7,050 nucleotides of DNA, taken from the NCBI GenBank assembly GCA_947505055.1, contig CANNLO010000246.1, positions 1-7,050 of the forward strand, read 5' to 3'. Each line of letters opens with the position of its first letter. Position 1 is the first letter of the stretch. This DNA is from Methylococcaceae bacterium. Its GTDB lineage: Bacteria > Pseudomonadota > Gammaproteobacteria > Methylococcales > Methylomonadaceae. The position numbers were made by a program, and so were the translations under genes. Shown here one piece after another: positions 1-6,525 of this stretch. The notes under the pieces are model-generated. The model saw nothing but the letters and a program-made list of their open reading frames with translations. It was not told the origin of the DNA and did not search any database.

Positions 1-573
1 GCCTATTCTAAACACATATTGATCCAACATAAAACATCAGGCAAATATGCCGGCTGTGTTCGTTTAGTCACTCCGCCCCCAGATAATCCAAAAGCTTTAC
101 TCCCTTTTGAAGCCAATTGCTCGCAATCCTTCGAACCCAAAAATATAGCTTTTTTACGGGAAGGAAACGCTATAAAGGTAGGTGAAGTTTCGCGCTTGGC
201 AGTAGCATCCCAGTTTAGACTTAGAAAAAGTGATACAAAAAGCCCTGAGGGTATTAACACGGAACAACTGTTACTCGGAATAAGTAAAGAACAACTACGT
301 TATTTTCCTCTCATTTCCGTTGTACTTTATTTTGCCGCCACTTCTATAGCAGTGCACCAACACCTTAAATATGCCGCCGTTATGATGGAACCGGCCCTGG
401 CAAGGCTGCTAAGCCGTTCTGGGATCAGTTTTAAACAACTAGGCGAGCCCATGGATTATCATGGACAAAGAGCTTTGTTTTTCTCAGATGGTGCTTTTTT
501 AAAAGCATTAGAACCTGATTTATTAGCGTTATTTCAAGATTTAAATCAACAACTTAAACATAATCTAAACTAA
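1..573 (+). CDS. PEP-CTERM/exosortase system-associated acyltransferase (5' partial)
   Basis: The reading frame is open from the first base of the window (AYSKHILIQHK...) to a TAA at 571-573, so 190 residues are visible and the N-terminus lies outside. A TTG at 19 could be taken as a start, but the conserved family sequence begins before it. The segment AYSKHILIQHKTSGKYAGCVRLV resembles the core strand region of the acyltransferases that accompany PEP-CTERM/exosortase systems, which are distant relatives of LuxI-type acyl-homoserine-lactone synthases with a GNAT-like fold. The family is usually around 240 residues, so roughly 50 residues are missing. Other matching features are the GEVSRLAV segment and the C-terminal region with YHGQRALFF. 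The enzyme would be cytoplasmic and transfer an acyl group; donor and acceptor are not established for the family and cannot be read here. Family assignment is from recognition of motifs, not a search. Confidence 0.8.
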   Translation, partial: AYSKHILIQHKTSGKYAGCVRLVTPPPDNPKALLPFEANCSQSFEPKNIAFLREGNAIKVGEVSRLAVASQFRLRKSDTKSPEGINTEQLLLGISKEQLRYFPLISVVLYFAATSIAVHQHLKYAAVMMEPALARLLSRSGISFKQLGEPMDYHGQRALFFSDGAFLKALEPDLLALFQDLNQQLKHNLN

Positions 574-582
574 CAGCTTAGC

Positions 583-613
583 TCTGTATCCGTTTCAAGA
601 AACAAAATACAGA
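583..613 (+). terminator. Weak hairpin after the acyltransferase gene
   Basis: TCTGTAT (583-589) pairs with ATACAGA (607-613), and inside it GTTT (592-595) pairs with AAAC (600-603) around a CAAG loop. The hairpin starts 10 bases after the stop codon, where a terminator would be expected. There is no T-tract behind it, so as an intrinsic terminator it is doubtful. The rest of the gap up to 773 is AT-rich; I could not pick a convincing -35/-10 pair or sigma-54 site for the next gene. Confidence 0.25.
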
Positions 614-782
614 TTGATAGAATCACTTATAGAAAATTCCATGCAATCCTTTTAAAACTTAATAAAATTACCCATAAAGAAAAGGAAATTAATCATTGCC
701 CTTCACTAAAAAGTAAAAAACAACAACTAAAAAGTACTCAATTTAAATAAAGCTTAGTTAAAAATATAAATTTGGTGGAAAT

Positions 783-1853
783 ATGAAAAGTTGTAAAAAA
801 TGTCTGATTTCTGAAGCCGTGCCAGAAATAACTTTCAACTCTCTGGGGAATTGCAACTTGTGTCAAAATTATCATTATGATAAAGATGCCGAAGAAGAGC
901 CCAGGAAGGCAAGGGAAGCTGATTTTGAGACGGCCATTAAGGATTGTAGAAACAGGGGTGGATACGACTGTTTGGTGCCGGTAAGCGGCGGAAAGGATAG
1001 TATTTATCTTTTATATAAGTTAAAAGTAGAATATGGCTTAAGGGTATTGGCTTTTACAACCGACATTAATATTCCTCCCATCGCGTGGGATAATATTATC
1101 CGTACCTTGGATAAATTGGAAATTGATCACGCGATTTATCGACCATCCAAAAAATTCTATCAAAAAATTTTTAGATTTTTACTAAAAAATCAAGAAGAAA
1201 GAGGCGCTGTTTATACAGTTTCTTATGTATACGCACCTTTGTTTGAAGGAGATGCCATTAAATTGGCCATCGAAAAAAATATTCCCTTGGTGCTTGCCGG
1301 TTATTCACCTGGGCAGCCAGAACCGGAGAGAATGCTTTACGAGTTTTCCAGAAAGCTGATTTCTGAAATAGACTGGACACCACCTGCATTAAAAGCCTGT
1401 GCCGATTTTGACGCCCAAGAGCTATCGCGTTTTTTTAATCCAAATAATTATCCTAAAGGGACTCAATTCCCACGCTACTTAGCCCCTTATCACGCTTGGC
1501 AATATAACCAGGAAGAAATTATGCGCAAAGTCGTTGAGCTGGGTCTGGTCAAATCCGGCAAATATGCCAGCCCCATTTTTAGCAATTATCCAATCAATTG
1601 GTTGTTGATGTATTCTGATTTGAAGCATTTTGGCTATAACCCTTATCTTCCAGAGTTTGCAACTTTGATACGTGAGGGTAAAGCCAATCTTCAGCAGTGG
1701 AAATTATTGTTACCCATTATTGACTTCATGATAAGACATAAAGTATTTTTGGGTAAAGAAGTTAAAACAAGTCTTCAGTGGCTTGAAATGTCGGAAGATG
1801 AACTGGTTATTAATCAACCCAAAGGCGTATACGATCCACCTTTAACAACCTAA
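783..1853 (+). CDS. PP-loop ATP pyrophosphatase, N-acetyl sugar amidotransferase-like
   Basis: This is a 356-residue cytoplasmic enzyme of the PP-loop (N-type ATP pyrophosphatase) superfamily. The ATP-binding signature SGGKDS is at residues 68-73, following a hydrophobic strand (DCLVPV). The N-terminus carries two Cys pairs, CKKC (4-7) and CNLC (24-27), a likely zinc ribbon as seen in the WbpG/N-acetyl sugar amidotransferase branch. Members of the superfamily adenylate a carbonyl or carboxyl oxygen and let a nitrogen or sulfur nucleophile displace AMP. In the sugar amidotransferase branch, ammonia from a partner glutaminase makes an acetamidino sugar. No glutaminase domain is visible in the protein or nearby, so the exact reaction is open. 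The ATG at 783 has GGTGGA at 774-779 as a somewhat close Shine-Dalgarno sequence. The stop is 10 bases before the next start, so the gene is probably co-transcribed with the ligase. Superfamily is secure; substrate is not. Confidence 0.82.
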   Translation: MKSCKKCLISEAVPEITFNSLGNCNLCQNYHYDKDAEEEPRKAREADFETAIKDCRNRGGYDCLVPVSGGKDSIYLLYKLKVEYGLRVLAFTTDINIPPIAWDNIIRTLDKLEIDHAIYRPSKKFYQKIFRFLLKNQEERGAVYTVSYVYAPLFEGDAIKLAIEKNIPLVLAGYSPGQPEPERMLYEFSRKLISEIDWTPPALKACADFDAQELSRFFNPNNYPKGTQFPRYLAPYHAWQYNQEEIMRKVVELGLVKSGKYASPIFSNYPINWLLMYSDLKHFGYNPYLPEFATLIREGKANLQQWKLLLPIIDFMIRHKVFLGKEVKTSLQWLEMSEDELVINQPKGVYDPPLTT

Positions 1854-1858
1854 AGAGG
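1854..1858 (+). promoter_or_regulatory. Ribosome binding site fixing the ligase start
   Basis: AGAGG lies five bases before ATG 1864. An in-frame GTG at 1858 overlaps this Shine-Dalgarno sequence and has no ribosome site of its own, so ATG 1864 is preferred. Confidence 0.75.
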
Positions 1859-1863
1859 TGAGT

Positions 1864-3642
1864 ATGATTGATCAACACTCGCTACCTGAGCTGTTAAAAG
1901 CCAGGGCAAGGGAAACGCCACAAGAAGTTGCGCAGTGGTTTCTCGATAATGAAGGTGGTTGGTTATCGATAAGTTTTCATGGTTTCTATCAGGAGGTCGT
2001 TGATTTAGCGTGGAAATTAAAAGCACTGGGCATTAATAAAGGCGATGTTATTGCAATTATGGCAGCGACAGGGCGCCAATGGGAATTGATTCATCATGCC
2101 ATTTTATCTCTGGGCGGTGTAGTTGTTGGTATTGATCCAGGAGAAATACCCGGGCAATTGGAAGCAATCGTAAACATTGCGGGTATTCAAACCTTGGTAA
2201 TTGATCGTTTGGAACGGCTCGACAAATTCGACGAAGACATAAAAGCGCAGTTTAAATTAATTATCACTTTTGACGAAAAGGCTATCGAAAGTGAAAGTGC
2301 AAAAGCGATATTTATCAATATTCCCAATAGACAGGCTGGAGAACTGAAAAAAAAACCACTACCTGACGTAGTAAATCCCGAAGATGTTGCAACCATTATA
2401 TTTACTTCCGGAACGACAGGCGCACCAAAAGGCATTGCCTACCGGCATGATCAAATTATTGCAGCCGTCGACGCAATTTTACAAACTTATCCGGAACTTG
2501 CCCAATTACCTTGCCATTTGGCTTGTTGGTTGCCGCTTTCTAACCTGTTTCAGCGAATGGTTAATTTGTGTGCAATCGCCAGTGGCGCCGAAGTTTACTT
2601 CGTTGAGCAACCGCAAAAAATTATTGACTATCTCCCGCAAATTAACCCGCACCTATTTATTGCTGTTCCCCGTTTTTATGAAAAACTTTATCAGGGTTTT
2701 GAGGTTGAGCTGAATCAGAAGCCGGAAATAGTTGTCCAATGCCTTCGGTATTGTTTGATCGCAGGCGAAAGTAATTCTCTGATAGGCAAGCTATTCAGGA
2801 AAATTAATTCTCACCTTTTCAAGTCGTTCACGGCGTTATTTGGCAGTAATATTCGATATTTGGCTAGTGGTTCTGCTCCAATGCCGTTGTGGTTGTTAAA
2901 ACGTTTTGATGCGATGGGTTTGTTGATTCTCGAAGCTTATGGATTGAGCGAAAACGTAGTGCCTATTGCAGCCAATCGGCCTACAGCTTACCGATTGGGT
3001 ACAGTTGGAAAAGCCTTGAAAGGTAATTCCATAATACTGGCTGAAGATGGTGAATTACTGGTAAAGGGCATAGGTGTTTTTAATGGCTATTTGAAAGATC
3101 AGCAGCATGATCACAGTCTAAGTAAGGATGGTTATTTAGCGAGCGGTGATTATGCGGAAATTGATTCACAAGGTTTTATTCATCTAACTGCACGTAAATC
3201 GGAAGTGTTTAAAACATCAACAGGGCGAAAAATAGCGCCTGTTGAAATTGAGGCACTGCTTCATCATGACTTTAGGGTTGAACACGCGGTCGTTTTTGGT
3301 GAAAGCAGAAAGTTTCTGGTTACCTTAATTACTGTCGGTGCTTCACTATCTAATAATGAAGCTGAGACCATTGCGTATGCGCAAAAAATAGCGACGGCAT
3401 TGGCGCAATGCATATCAGATTTACCGGAATATAAGCGGCCTGTGGGGGTGGTTTTATGTTTTAGAAACCTTTCTATTGAGCAGCAAGAGCTGACGGGTAA
3501 CCTGAAGATCCGGCGCAAGGCTATTCAGCAGAATTATGGGGTATGGATAGATGAGTTGTATAACGCCTTGGACGATCCTCAATCAGTTATACATCGCCAG
3601 CCTTTATTGATTGACCCCAAAATTGTGTTGCTGAAGCTTTAG
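1864..3642 (+). CDS. AMP-binding acyl-adenylating ligase (long-chain acyl-CoA synthetase-like)
   Basis: A 592-residue member of the ANL superfamily (acyl-CoA synthetases, peptide-synthetase adenylation domains, luciferases). Such enzymes activate a carboxylic acid with ATP to an acyl-AMP and pass it to a thiol, usually CoA or a carrier protein. Numbering from ATG 1864, the phosphate loop TSGTTGAPKG is at 181-190, EAYGLSE at 357-363, the ribose-binding Asp in GDYAEID at 428-434, the hinge region TARKSEVFKTSTGRKIAP at 442-459, and the catalytic lysine in LTGNLKIRRK at K548. All core motifs are intact. The length and the TARKSE...SGRK-like and LT.xLKIRR forms are closest to long-chain fatty acyl-CoA synthetases of the FadD15/FAA type. 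No carrier-protein or reductase domain is fused. It sits 10 bases behind the PP-loop gene and 50 bases ahead of the SDR gene, suggesting a shared transcript and a joint pathway. Chain length of the substrate is unknown. Confidence 0.9.
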   Translation: MIDQHSLPELLKARARETPQEVAQWFLDNEGGWLSISFHGFYQEVVDLAWKLKALGINKGDVIAIMAATGRQWELIHHAILSLGGVVVGIDPGEIPGQLEAIVNIAGIQTLVIDRLERLDKFDEDIKAQFKLIITFDEKAIESESAKAIFINIPNRQAGELKKKPLPDVVNPEDVATIIFTSGTTGAPKGIAYRHDQIIAAVDAILQTYPELAQLPCHLACWLPLSNLFQRMVNLCAIASGAEVYFVEQPQKIIDYLPQINPHLFIAVPRFYEKLYQGFEVELNQKPEIVVQCLRYCLIAGESNSLIGKLFRKINSHLFKSFTALFGSNIRYLASGSAPMPLWLLKRFDAMGLLILEAYGLSENVVPIAANRPTAYRLGTVGKALKGNSIILAEDGELLVKGIGVFNGYLKDQQHDHSLSKDGYLASGDYAEIDSQGFIHLTARKSEVFKTSTGRKIAPVEIEALLHHDFRVEHAVVFGESRKFLVTLITVGASLSNNEAETIAYAQKIATALAQCISDLPEYKRPVGVVLCFRNLSIEQQELTGNLKIRRKAIQQNYGVWIDELYNALDDPQSVIHRQPLLIDPKIVLLKL

Positions 3643-3680
3643 CTTTAGTATCCTTTAATCTAAAAAATTATATTGTAATT

Positions 3681-3686
3681 AAGGTG
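3681..3686 (+). promoter_or_regulatory. Ribosome binding site fixing the SDR start
   Basis: AAGGTG is six bases before ATG 3693. The in-frame GTG at 3684 is part of this site, as in the ligase gene, so translation most likely begins at 3693 (MAKKYFVTG). Confidence 0.7.
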
Positions 3687-3692
3687 CTTCTA

Positions 3693-4817
3693 ATGGCAAA
3701 AAAATATTTTGTGACGGGTGCGACCGGTGCTATTGGGAGCGCATTGATTCCCCTGTTGCTGGAAGATCAAAATAATCAGGTTTGGGCGCTTATGCGTGCG
3801 GATTCTTGCGATCATCTAACAAAGCGATTGGAAGAGCTGATTACTTTTTGGGAAATGGATTGTGATCAGGCGCAAGATGCGCGGCGGCGAATTATCCCGT
3901 TACAGGGTGATACTGATCAAAGTAAATTTGCTTTATCTGAGGGTGTTTATACAGAAATAGCCAGTCAATGCACCCATATTATTCATTGCGCAGGCGTGGT
4001 AAGAATGAATTTACCGCTGGCAGTGGCGCGGCGGCATGCGCTTGGTTCCGCGCAAAACATCGTTGAACTGGCGTTAGCCTGCCAGGCATCTGGGTCATTG
4101 CAAAAAATTGAATACGTTAGCACAGTTGGAGTGGCTGGCAGGATGTCCGGCATAGTGCCGGAAACCTGGATTACCCAACCCAGGGAATTTCATAATACTT
4201 ATGAGCAATCCAAGGCAGAAGCCGAGGATTATTTACGTGAGCAAATTGAGCGACACAATTTGCCTGTGACTGTGCATCGGCCGAGCATGGTGGTAGGCGA
4301 TTCAAAAACAGGCAAAATCATTCATTATCAGATTTTTTACCATATCTGTGAGTTTTTGACGGGTAACAGGACTTTTGGTTTGCTGCCGTTTGTGGGTTCA
4401 GCGGTACTGGATACTGTGCCCGTGGATTATGTTGCTCAGGTTATTAAGTTCTGTTCAGGCCGTGAGGAGATGGCGGGGGAAATTATGCACTTATGCTCGG
4501 GTTATGATGCTATCAAATTAACCGAGTTAAGGTTGCTTGTTAGGAAGATGCTGAAGCAGCATGGTAGAAGATTGCCGGTATTGATTCCGTTACCGGTAGA
4601 GCTTTTTAATGTATTGATAAAGTGGGTCACGCCGCTGTTGAGTGCGGACTTGCAACGGGCTGTTAAGACCGTTCCCTATTTTCTGGATTATTTGGGGGAT
4701 AAACAGATATTCGATAATAGCGGTACTTTGCTTTTGCTAAAAAGTCAATTGGAGGAAAGCTATTCAATGAGTAATTGGGATTATCTTGTTAATGTTTTAA
4801 AAAGTTATTTGGACTAA
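3693..4817 (+). CDS. Extended SDR, thioester reductase / fatty acyl-CoA reductase-like (NAD_binding_4 type)
   Basis: A 374-residue NAD(P)-dependent oxidoreductase. The Rossmann dinucleotide motif GATGAIG is at residues 9-15, right after the first strand (KYFVT). The catalytic set is ST at 143-144 (EYVSTVGVAG) with Y170 and K174 in YEQSK. HRPSMVVGDSKTG after the active site is typical of the male-sterility/thioester-reductase branch, which reduces acyl thioesters (CoA or carrier bound) to aldehydes or alcohols; related extended SDRs act on sugars or steroids. The C-terminal third has hydrophobic stretches (VLIPLPVELFNVLIKWVTPLL) that may hold the acyl chain or touch the membrane. Position immediately after an acyl-adenylating ligase fits a ligase-reductase pair, comparable in logic to carboxylic acid reductases but on separate proteins. 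It is the last gene of the + strand set. The general fold is sure; the thioester substrate is inferred. Confidence 0.82.
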   Translation: MAKKYFVTGATGAIGSALIPLLLEDQNNQVWALMRADSCDHLTKRLEELITFWEMDCDQAQDARRRIIPLQGDTDQSKFALSEGVYTEIASQCTHIIHCAGVVRMNLPLAVARRHALGSAQNIVELALACQASGSLQKIEYVSTVGVAGRMSGIVPETWITQPREFHNTYEQSKAEAEDYLREQIERHNLPVTVHRPSMVVGDSKTGKIIHYQIFYHICEFLTGNRTFGLLPFVGSAVLDTVPVDYVAQVIKFCSGREEMAGEIMHLCSGYDAIKLTELRLLVRKMLKQHGRRLPVLIPLPVELFNVLIKWVTPLLSADLQRAVKTVPYFLDYLGDKQIFDNSGTLLLLKSQLEESYSMSNWDYLVNVLKSYLD

Positions 4818-4848
4818 ATTTATACAAAGGCTGTATATCCATAAATAA

Positions 4849-4883
4849 AACCACCTATAGAATACAAGAAACCATAGGTGGTT
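4849..4883 (-). terminator. Intrinsic terminator between convergent genes
   Basis: AACCACCTAT (4849-4858) is the exact complement of ATAGGTGGTT (4874-4883), a 10-bp stem with a 15-base loop. Read on the - strand the stem is followed by TTTATTTAT, so it serves the PEP-CTERM gene, which stops 24 bases earlier. On the + strand it follows the SDR stop by 31 bases but is trailed by AAAATG, so it is a weaker terminator in that direction. Confidence 0.75.
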
Positions 4884-4906
4884 AAAATGAGTGTTATATA
4901 TAACGC

Positions 4907-5767
4907 TTATGCATTTATGCTAGATGTGTTTTTGCGACGACTTGTAAAGCCCAATCCTATAAGGCCTGCACCGATTAAAAATAGGCTGGATGGTTCAGGT
5001 ACATTGTTAGTCTGAAATACTGTTGATCCTTGATCATCTTGGAAATTTACCGTTTGTATTCCTGTTGAGTAAACAGCCGTAGTACTTAAAAATTTAGCTG
5101 ACGCTGTAGTTATCGTTAAGTATTGAAGTGCATTGACTATAGACGCGCCGCTTGCATCACGTATCCAAGCATCGCAATTGGTAGTGCAAGGAGCGATTGT
5201 ATTATTAATGGCAGCTATTAGCGCTACATCACCTATTGCTTGTCCGACAGCAAATTGAATAGCGGTTGCACCGCCGGCAATGAAACTCAGAGAGCTAATA
5301 TTCGTGCCGGTGCCTGGAGTACCCGAAATGAACGCGGCATCGCCATACAGGTTGATGATGCCAGAGGTAAATTGTACATCAAATTGTGTATTCAAAACGT
5401 TGTTGAGCGTGTTATCTGCATTTATAGAAATAGGATTTGTGATGTTTGCAAATACACCATTAAGTTGCACGTCTAATCGGTAATTTCCAACAAGATCAAA
5501 ACTTGTTGGACCGCCACCTAGTGATGAGCTAGAGACATAAAAGCTAACTATTTCAGTAAAAGTATCATCACCTGCCGTCATTGTTTTATCGGCACCCAAA
5601 TTTTGAGTTGCGCTGTAAGATCCAGTAGTTGAAGTCAAGTCAAGTTGATCGGTTGTTACAAAAGAGGAAGTTTCAGGATTCCAGAATTGTAATATATCTG
5701 CCTGCGCGTTTGCCAGTGGTAACGAGAGCAAGGCGGCGCTTATGATTAAGGCTTTAGTTGTTTTCAT
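4907..5767 (-). CDS. PEP-CTERM sorting domain protein, secreted, function unknown
   Basis: A 286-residue exported protein. It starts with a Sec signal peptide (MKTTKALIISAALLSLPLANAQA, likely cut near A23 before DILQFW). It ends with a complete PEP-CTERM tail: VPEPSS at 256-261, hydrophobic LFLIGAGLIGLGF to about 274, and basic RRK at 277-279. Exosortase recognises such tails at the inner membrane; the mature protein is released or attached to the extracellular matrix. The middle is rich in Ser, Thr, Asn, Gly and beta-branched residues with no enzyme motif, plus a lone Cys pair C194/C198 that could form a disulfide. An architecture similar to flocculation-linked PepA-type proteins is possible but not demonstrated. 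ATG 5767 is chosen over an upstream in-frame TTG at 5803 because GGAGA lies six bases before it and the sigma-54 promoter predicts transcription starting near 5802. Confidence 0.9.
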   Translation of the reverse strand: MKTTKALIISAALLSLPLANAQADILQFWNPETSSFVTTDQLDLTSTTGSYSATQNLGADKTMTAGDDTFTEIVSFYVSSSSLGGGPTSFDLVGNYRLDVQLNGVFANITNPISINADNTLNNVLNTQFDVQFTSGIINLYGDAAFISGTPGTGTNISSLSFIAGGATAIQFAVGQAIGDVALIAAINNTIAPCTTNCDAWIRDASGASIVNALQYLTITTASAKFLSTTAVYSTGIQTVNFQDDQGSTVFQTNNVPEPSSLFLIGAGLIGLGFTSRRKNTSSINA

Positions 5768-5773
5768 AGTAGT

Positions 5774-5778
5774 TCTCC
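5774..5778 (-). promoter_or_regulatory. Ribosome binding site of the PEP-CTERM gene
   Basis: GGAGA on the - strand, six bases before ATG 5767. It lies inside the longer frame that a TTG start at 5803 would give, and so decides the start. Confidence 0.8.
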
Positions 5779-5813
5779 AAGATTTATTATTAATGTACTT
5801 CAATAATCATATA

Positions 5814-5828
5814 GCATTAATTATGCCA
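5814..5828 (-). promoter_or_regulatory. Sigma-54 (RpoN) -24/-12 promoter of the PEP-CTERM gene
   Basis: On the - strand the sequence reads TGGCATAATTAATGC, followed by T. The invariant GG and GC are separated by exactly 10 bases, as sigma-54 demands, and TGGCAT-N5-ATGCT is close to the consensus TGGCAC-N5-TTGCW. The predicted start point is about 12 bases downstream, near 5802, giving a leader of roughly 35 bases with a good ribosome site. Established work on PEP-CTERM systems links such genes to RpoN and the PrsK/PrsR two-component pair, so a sigma-54 promoter here fits the family. Activator genes are not in the window. Confidence 0.75.
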
Positions 5829-6057
5829 GCCTTGCTTGACAGAACTTTTGTGTGGCTAAGAATAGCTATTACATTGGCTTTTGAGCGTTGCAAAAATTTA
5901 AATGCATCTTTGTGCTTGTAAGACTCGATTGATCTTAAATTGAGCCGGCTTTCTGTCATCGCCTCTGGCAATAGGCTATACACGCCGCGCCCGTTCGTCA
6001 TTGAGTTAAGCATCACTCAGCCCGGCATTTGTCGCCACGAGGTATTGGGTTGAGCAT
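5829..6057. other. Upstream region of the PEP-CTERM gene, no gene seen
   Basis: These 229 bases lie between the sigma-54 promoter and the first repeat. A short open frame on the - strand (6016 to 5807) runs through the promoter and has no ribosome site or recognisable motif. I see no RNA gene. The stretch would be the DNA looped out if an activator bound the dyads beyond 6082. Confidence 0.5.
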
Positions 6058-6214
6058 TAATTTTATCGCTTAAATTATAAAGTGTAAAAAATCCTGACAC
6101 CTAAGTTTGCAGGTTGAGCTATGTAGCGCGTAACCAGGCGTGGCGGGCTACAACTGACGCCTGATCGAATCCACGGAAATGCCTGTTTCCCCAGGGCTTG
6201 GGCGGTATTTATGC
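6058..6214. repeat. Repeat A, copy 1 (157 bp)
   Basis: Matches 6320-6476 with 4 differences in 157 bases, at a 262-base offset. It begins with TAATTTTATCGCTTAAATTA, the same 20 bases (one change) that end repeat B. It carries the 19-bp dyad at 6082-6100 and a GTAG-containing imperfect hairpin: TGTAGC (6122-6127) pairs with GCTACA (6147-6152), continued inside by CG/CG and CCA/TGG. CAGGCGT (6135-6141) could instead pair with ACGCCTG (6157-6163). The hairpin is reminiscent of REP elements. No protein function is supported by the frame that crosses it. Confidence 0.9.
6082..6100. promoter_or_regulatory. 19-bp dyad, copy 1 (candidate operator)
   Basis: GTGTAAAAAATCCTGACAC: the half-sites GTGTAA and TGACAC (complement GTGTCA) are inverted repeats with 5 of 6 bases paired around a 7-base centre. 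The same 19 bases recur at 6344 and 6532. Regulator is unknown; binding by a sigma-54 activator such as PrsR is a guess. Confidence 0.45.
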
Positions 6215-6216
6215 TC

Positions 6217-6339
6217 CGAAGCGTGACGGGGTTTGCAACCCCGTCACTCACATTTTGTGAGTCGCTGCGGAGTTCAAACGCTCCGGTCGGGGTTGCAAAC
6301 CCCCGACCGGCCGAGGCAATAATCTTATCGCTTAAATTA
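6217..6339. repeat. Repeat B, copy 1 (123 bp, multi-hairpin)
   Basis: Identical to 6678-6800 except one base. It is GC-rich and highly structured. GTGACGGGGTT (6223-6233) pairs with AACCCCGTCAC (6237-6247) around TGC. ACTCACA (6246-6252) pairs with TGTGAGT (6256-6262), overlapping the first. CGGAG (6268-6272) pairs with CTCCG (6281-6285). CCGGTCGGGG (6283-6292) pairs with CCCCGACCGG (6301-6310). The two strong hairpins share a GGGGTT-TGCAA-CCCC design. The unit ends with TAATCTTATCGCTTAAATTA, which also opens repeat A copy 2. It may be a REP/MITE-like mobile element; no transposase is in the window. Confidence 0.9.
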
Positions 6340-6476
6340 TAAAGTGTAAAAAATCCTGACACCTAAGTTTGCAGATTGAGCTATGTAGCGCGTAACCAGG
6401 CGTGGCGGGCTACAACTGACGCCTGATCGAATCCACGGAAATGCCTGTTTCCCCAAGGCTTGGCCGGTATTTATGC
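6320..6476. repeat. Repeat A, copy 2 (157 bp)
   Basis: Second copy of the unit at 6058-6214, 153 of 157 bases identical. Its first 20 bases are shared with the end of repeat B copy 1. The REP-like hairpin is at 6384-6414 and the dyad at 6344-6362. Differences between copies include GG/AG in the CAGRTTG segment and two changes near the CCCCARGGCTT segment. Confidence 0.9.
6344..6362. promoter_or_regulatory. 19-bp dyad, copy 2 (candidate operator)
   Basis: Identical in all 19 bases to the dyads at 6082 and 6532, and 262 bases from the first. It lies within repeat A copy 2, so identity to copy 1 alone could reflect recent duplication. Confidence 0.45.
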
Positions 6477-6525
6477 CCGCTAACTCGTTTAAATGAAATC
6501 TAACTAGCTGTTTTATTTGTAAATT

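Noticed and set aside
2187..3518. Frames on both strands inside the ligase gene
   Set aside because: They are shadows of a gene whose motifs are intact across its full length.
5240..5483. Two + strand frames inside the PEP-CTERM gene
   Set aside because: They oppose a well-supported gene and have no recognisable content.
5768..5803. TTG start at 5803 for the PEP-CTERM protein
   Set aside because: It would add 12 residues before a normal signal peptide and lies at the predicted transcription start, whereas ATG 5767 has GGAGA at good spacing.
5838..5857. Possible fourth dyad, TTGACAGAACTTTTGTGTG, close to the sigma-54 promoter
   Set aside because: Only about 10 of 19 bases agree with the complement of the dyad and its right half is not conserved.
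5807..6016. 69-residue frame on the - strand upstream of the PEP-CTERM gene
   Set aside because: It overlaps the sigma-54 promoter, has no Shine-Dalgarno sequence and shows no recognisable motif.
6054..6063. AGCATTAATT repeated from the sigma-54 promoter region (5813-5822)
   Set aside because: No GG lies 10 bases upstream of the GC on the - strand here, so it is not a second promoter; a 10-base AT-rich match can be chance.
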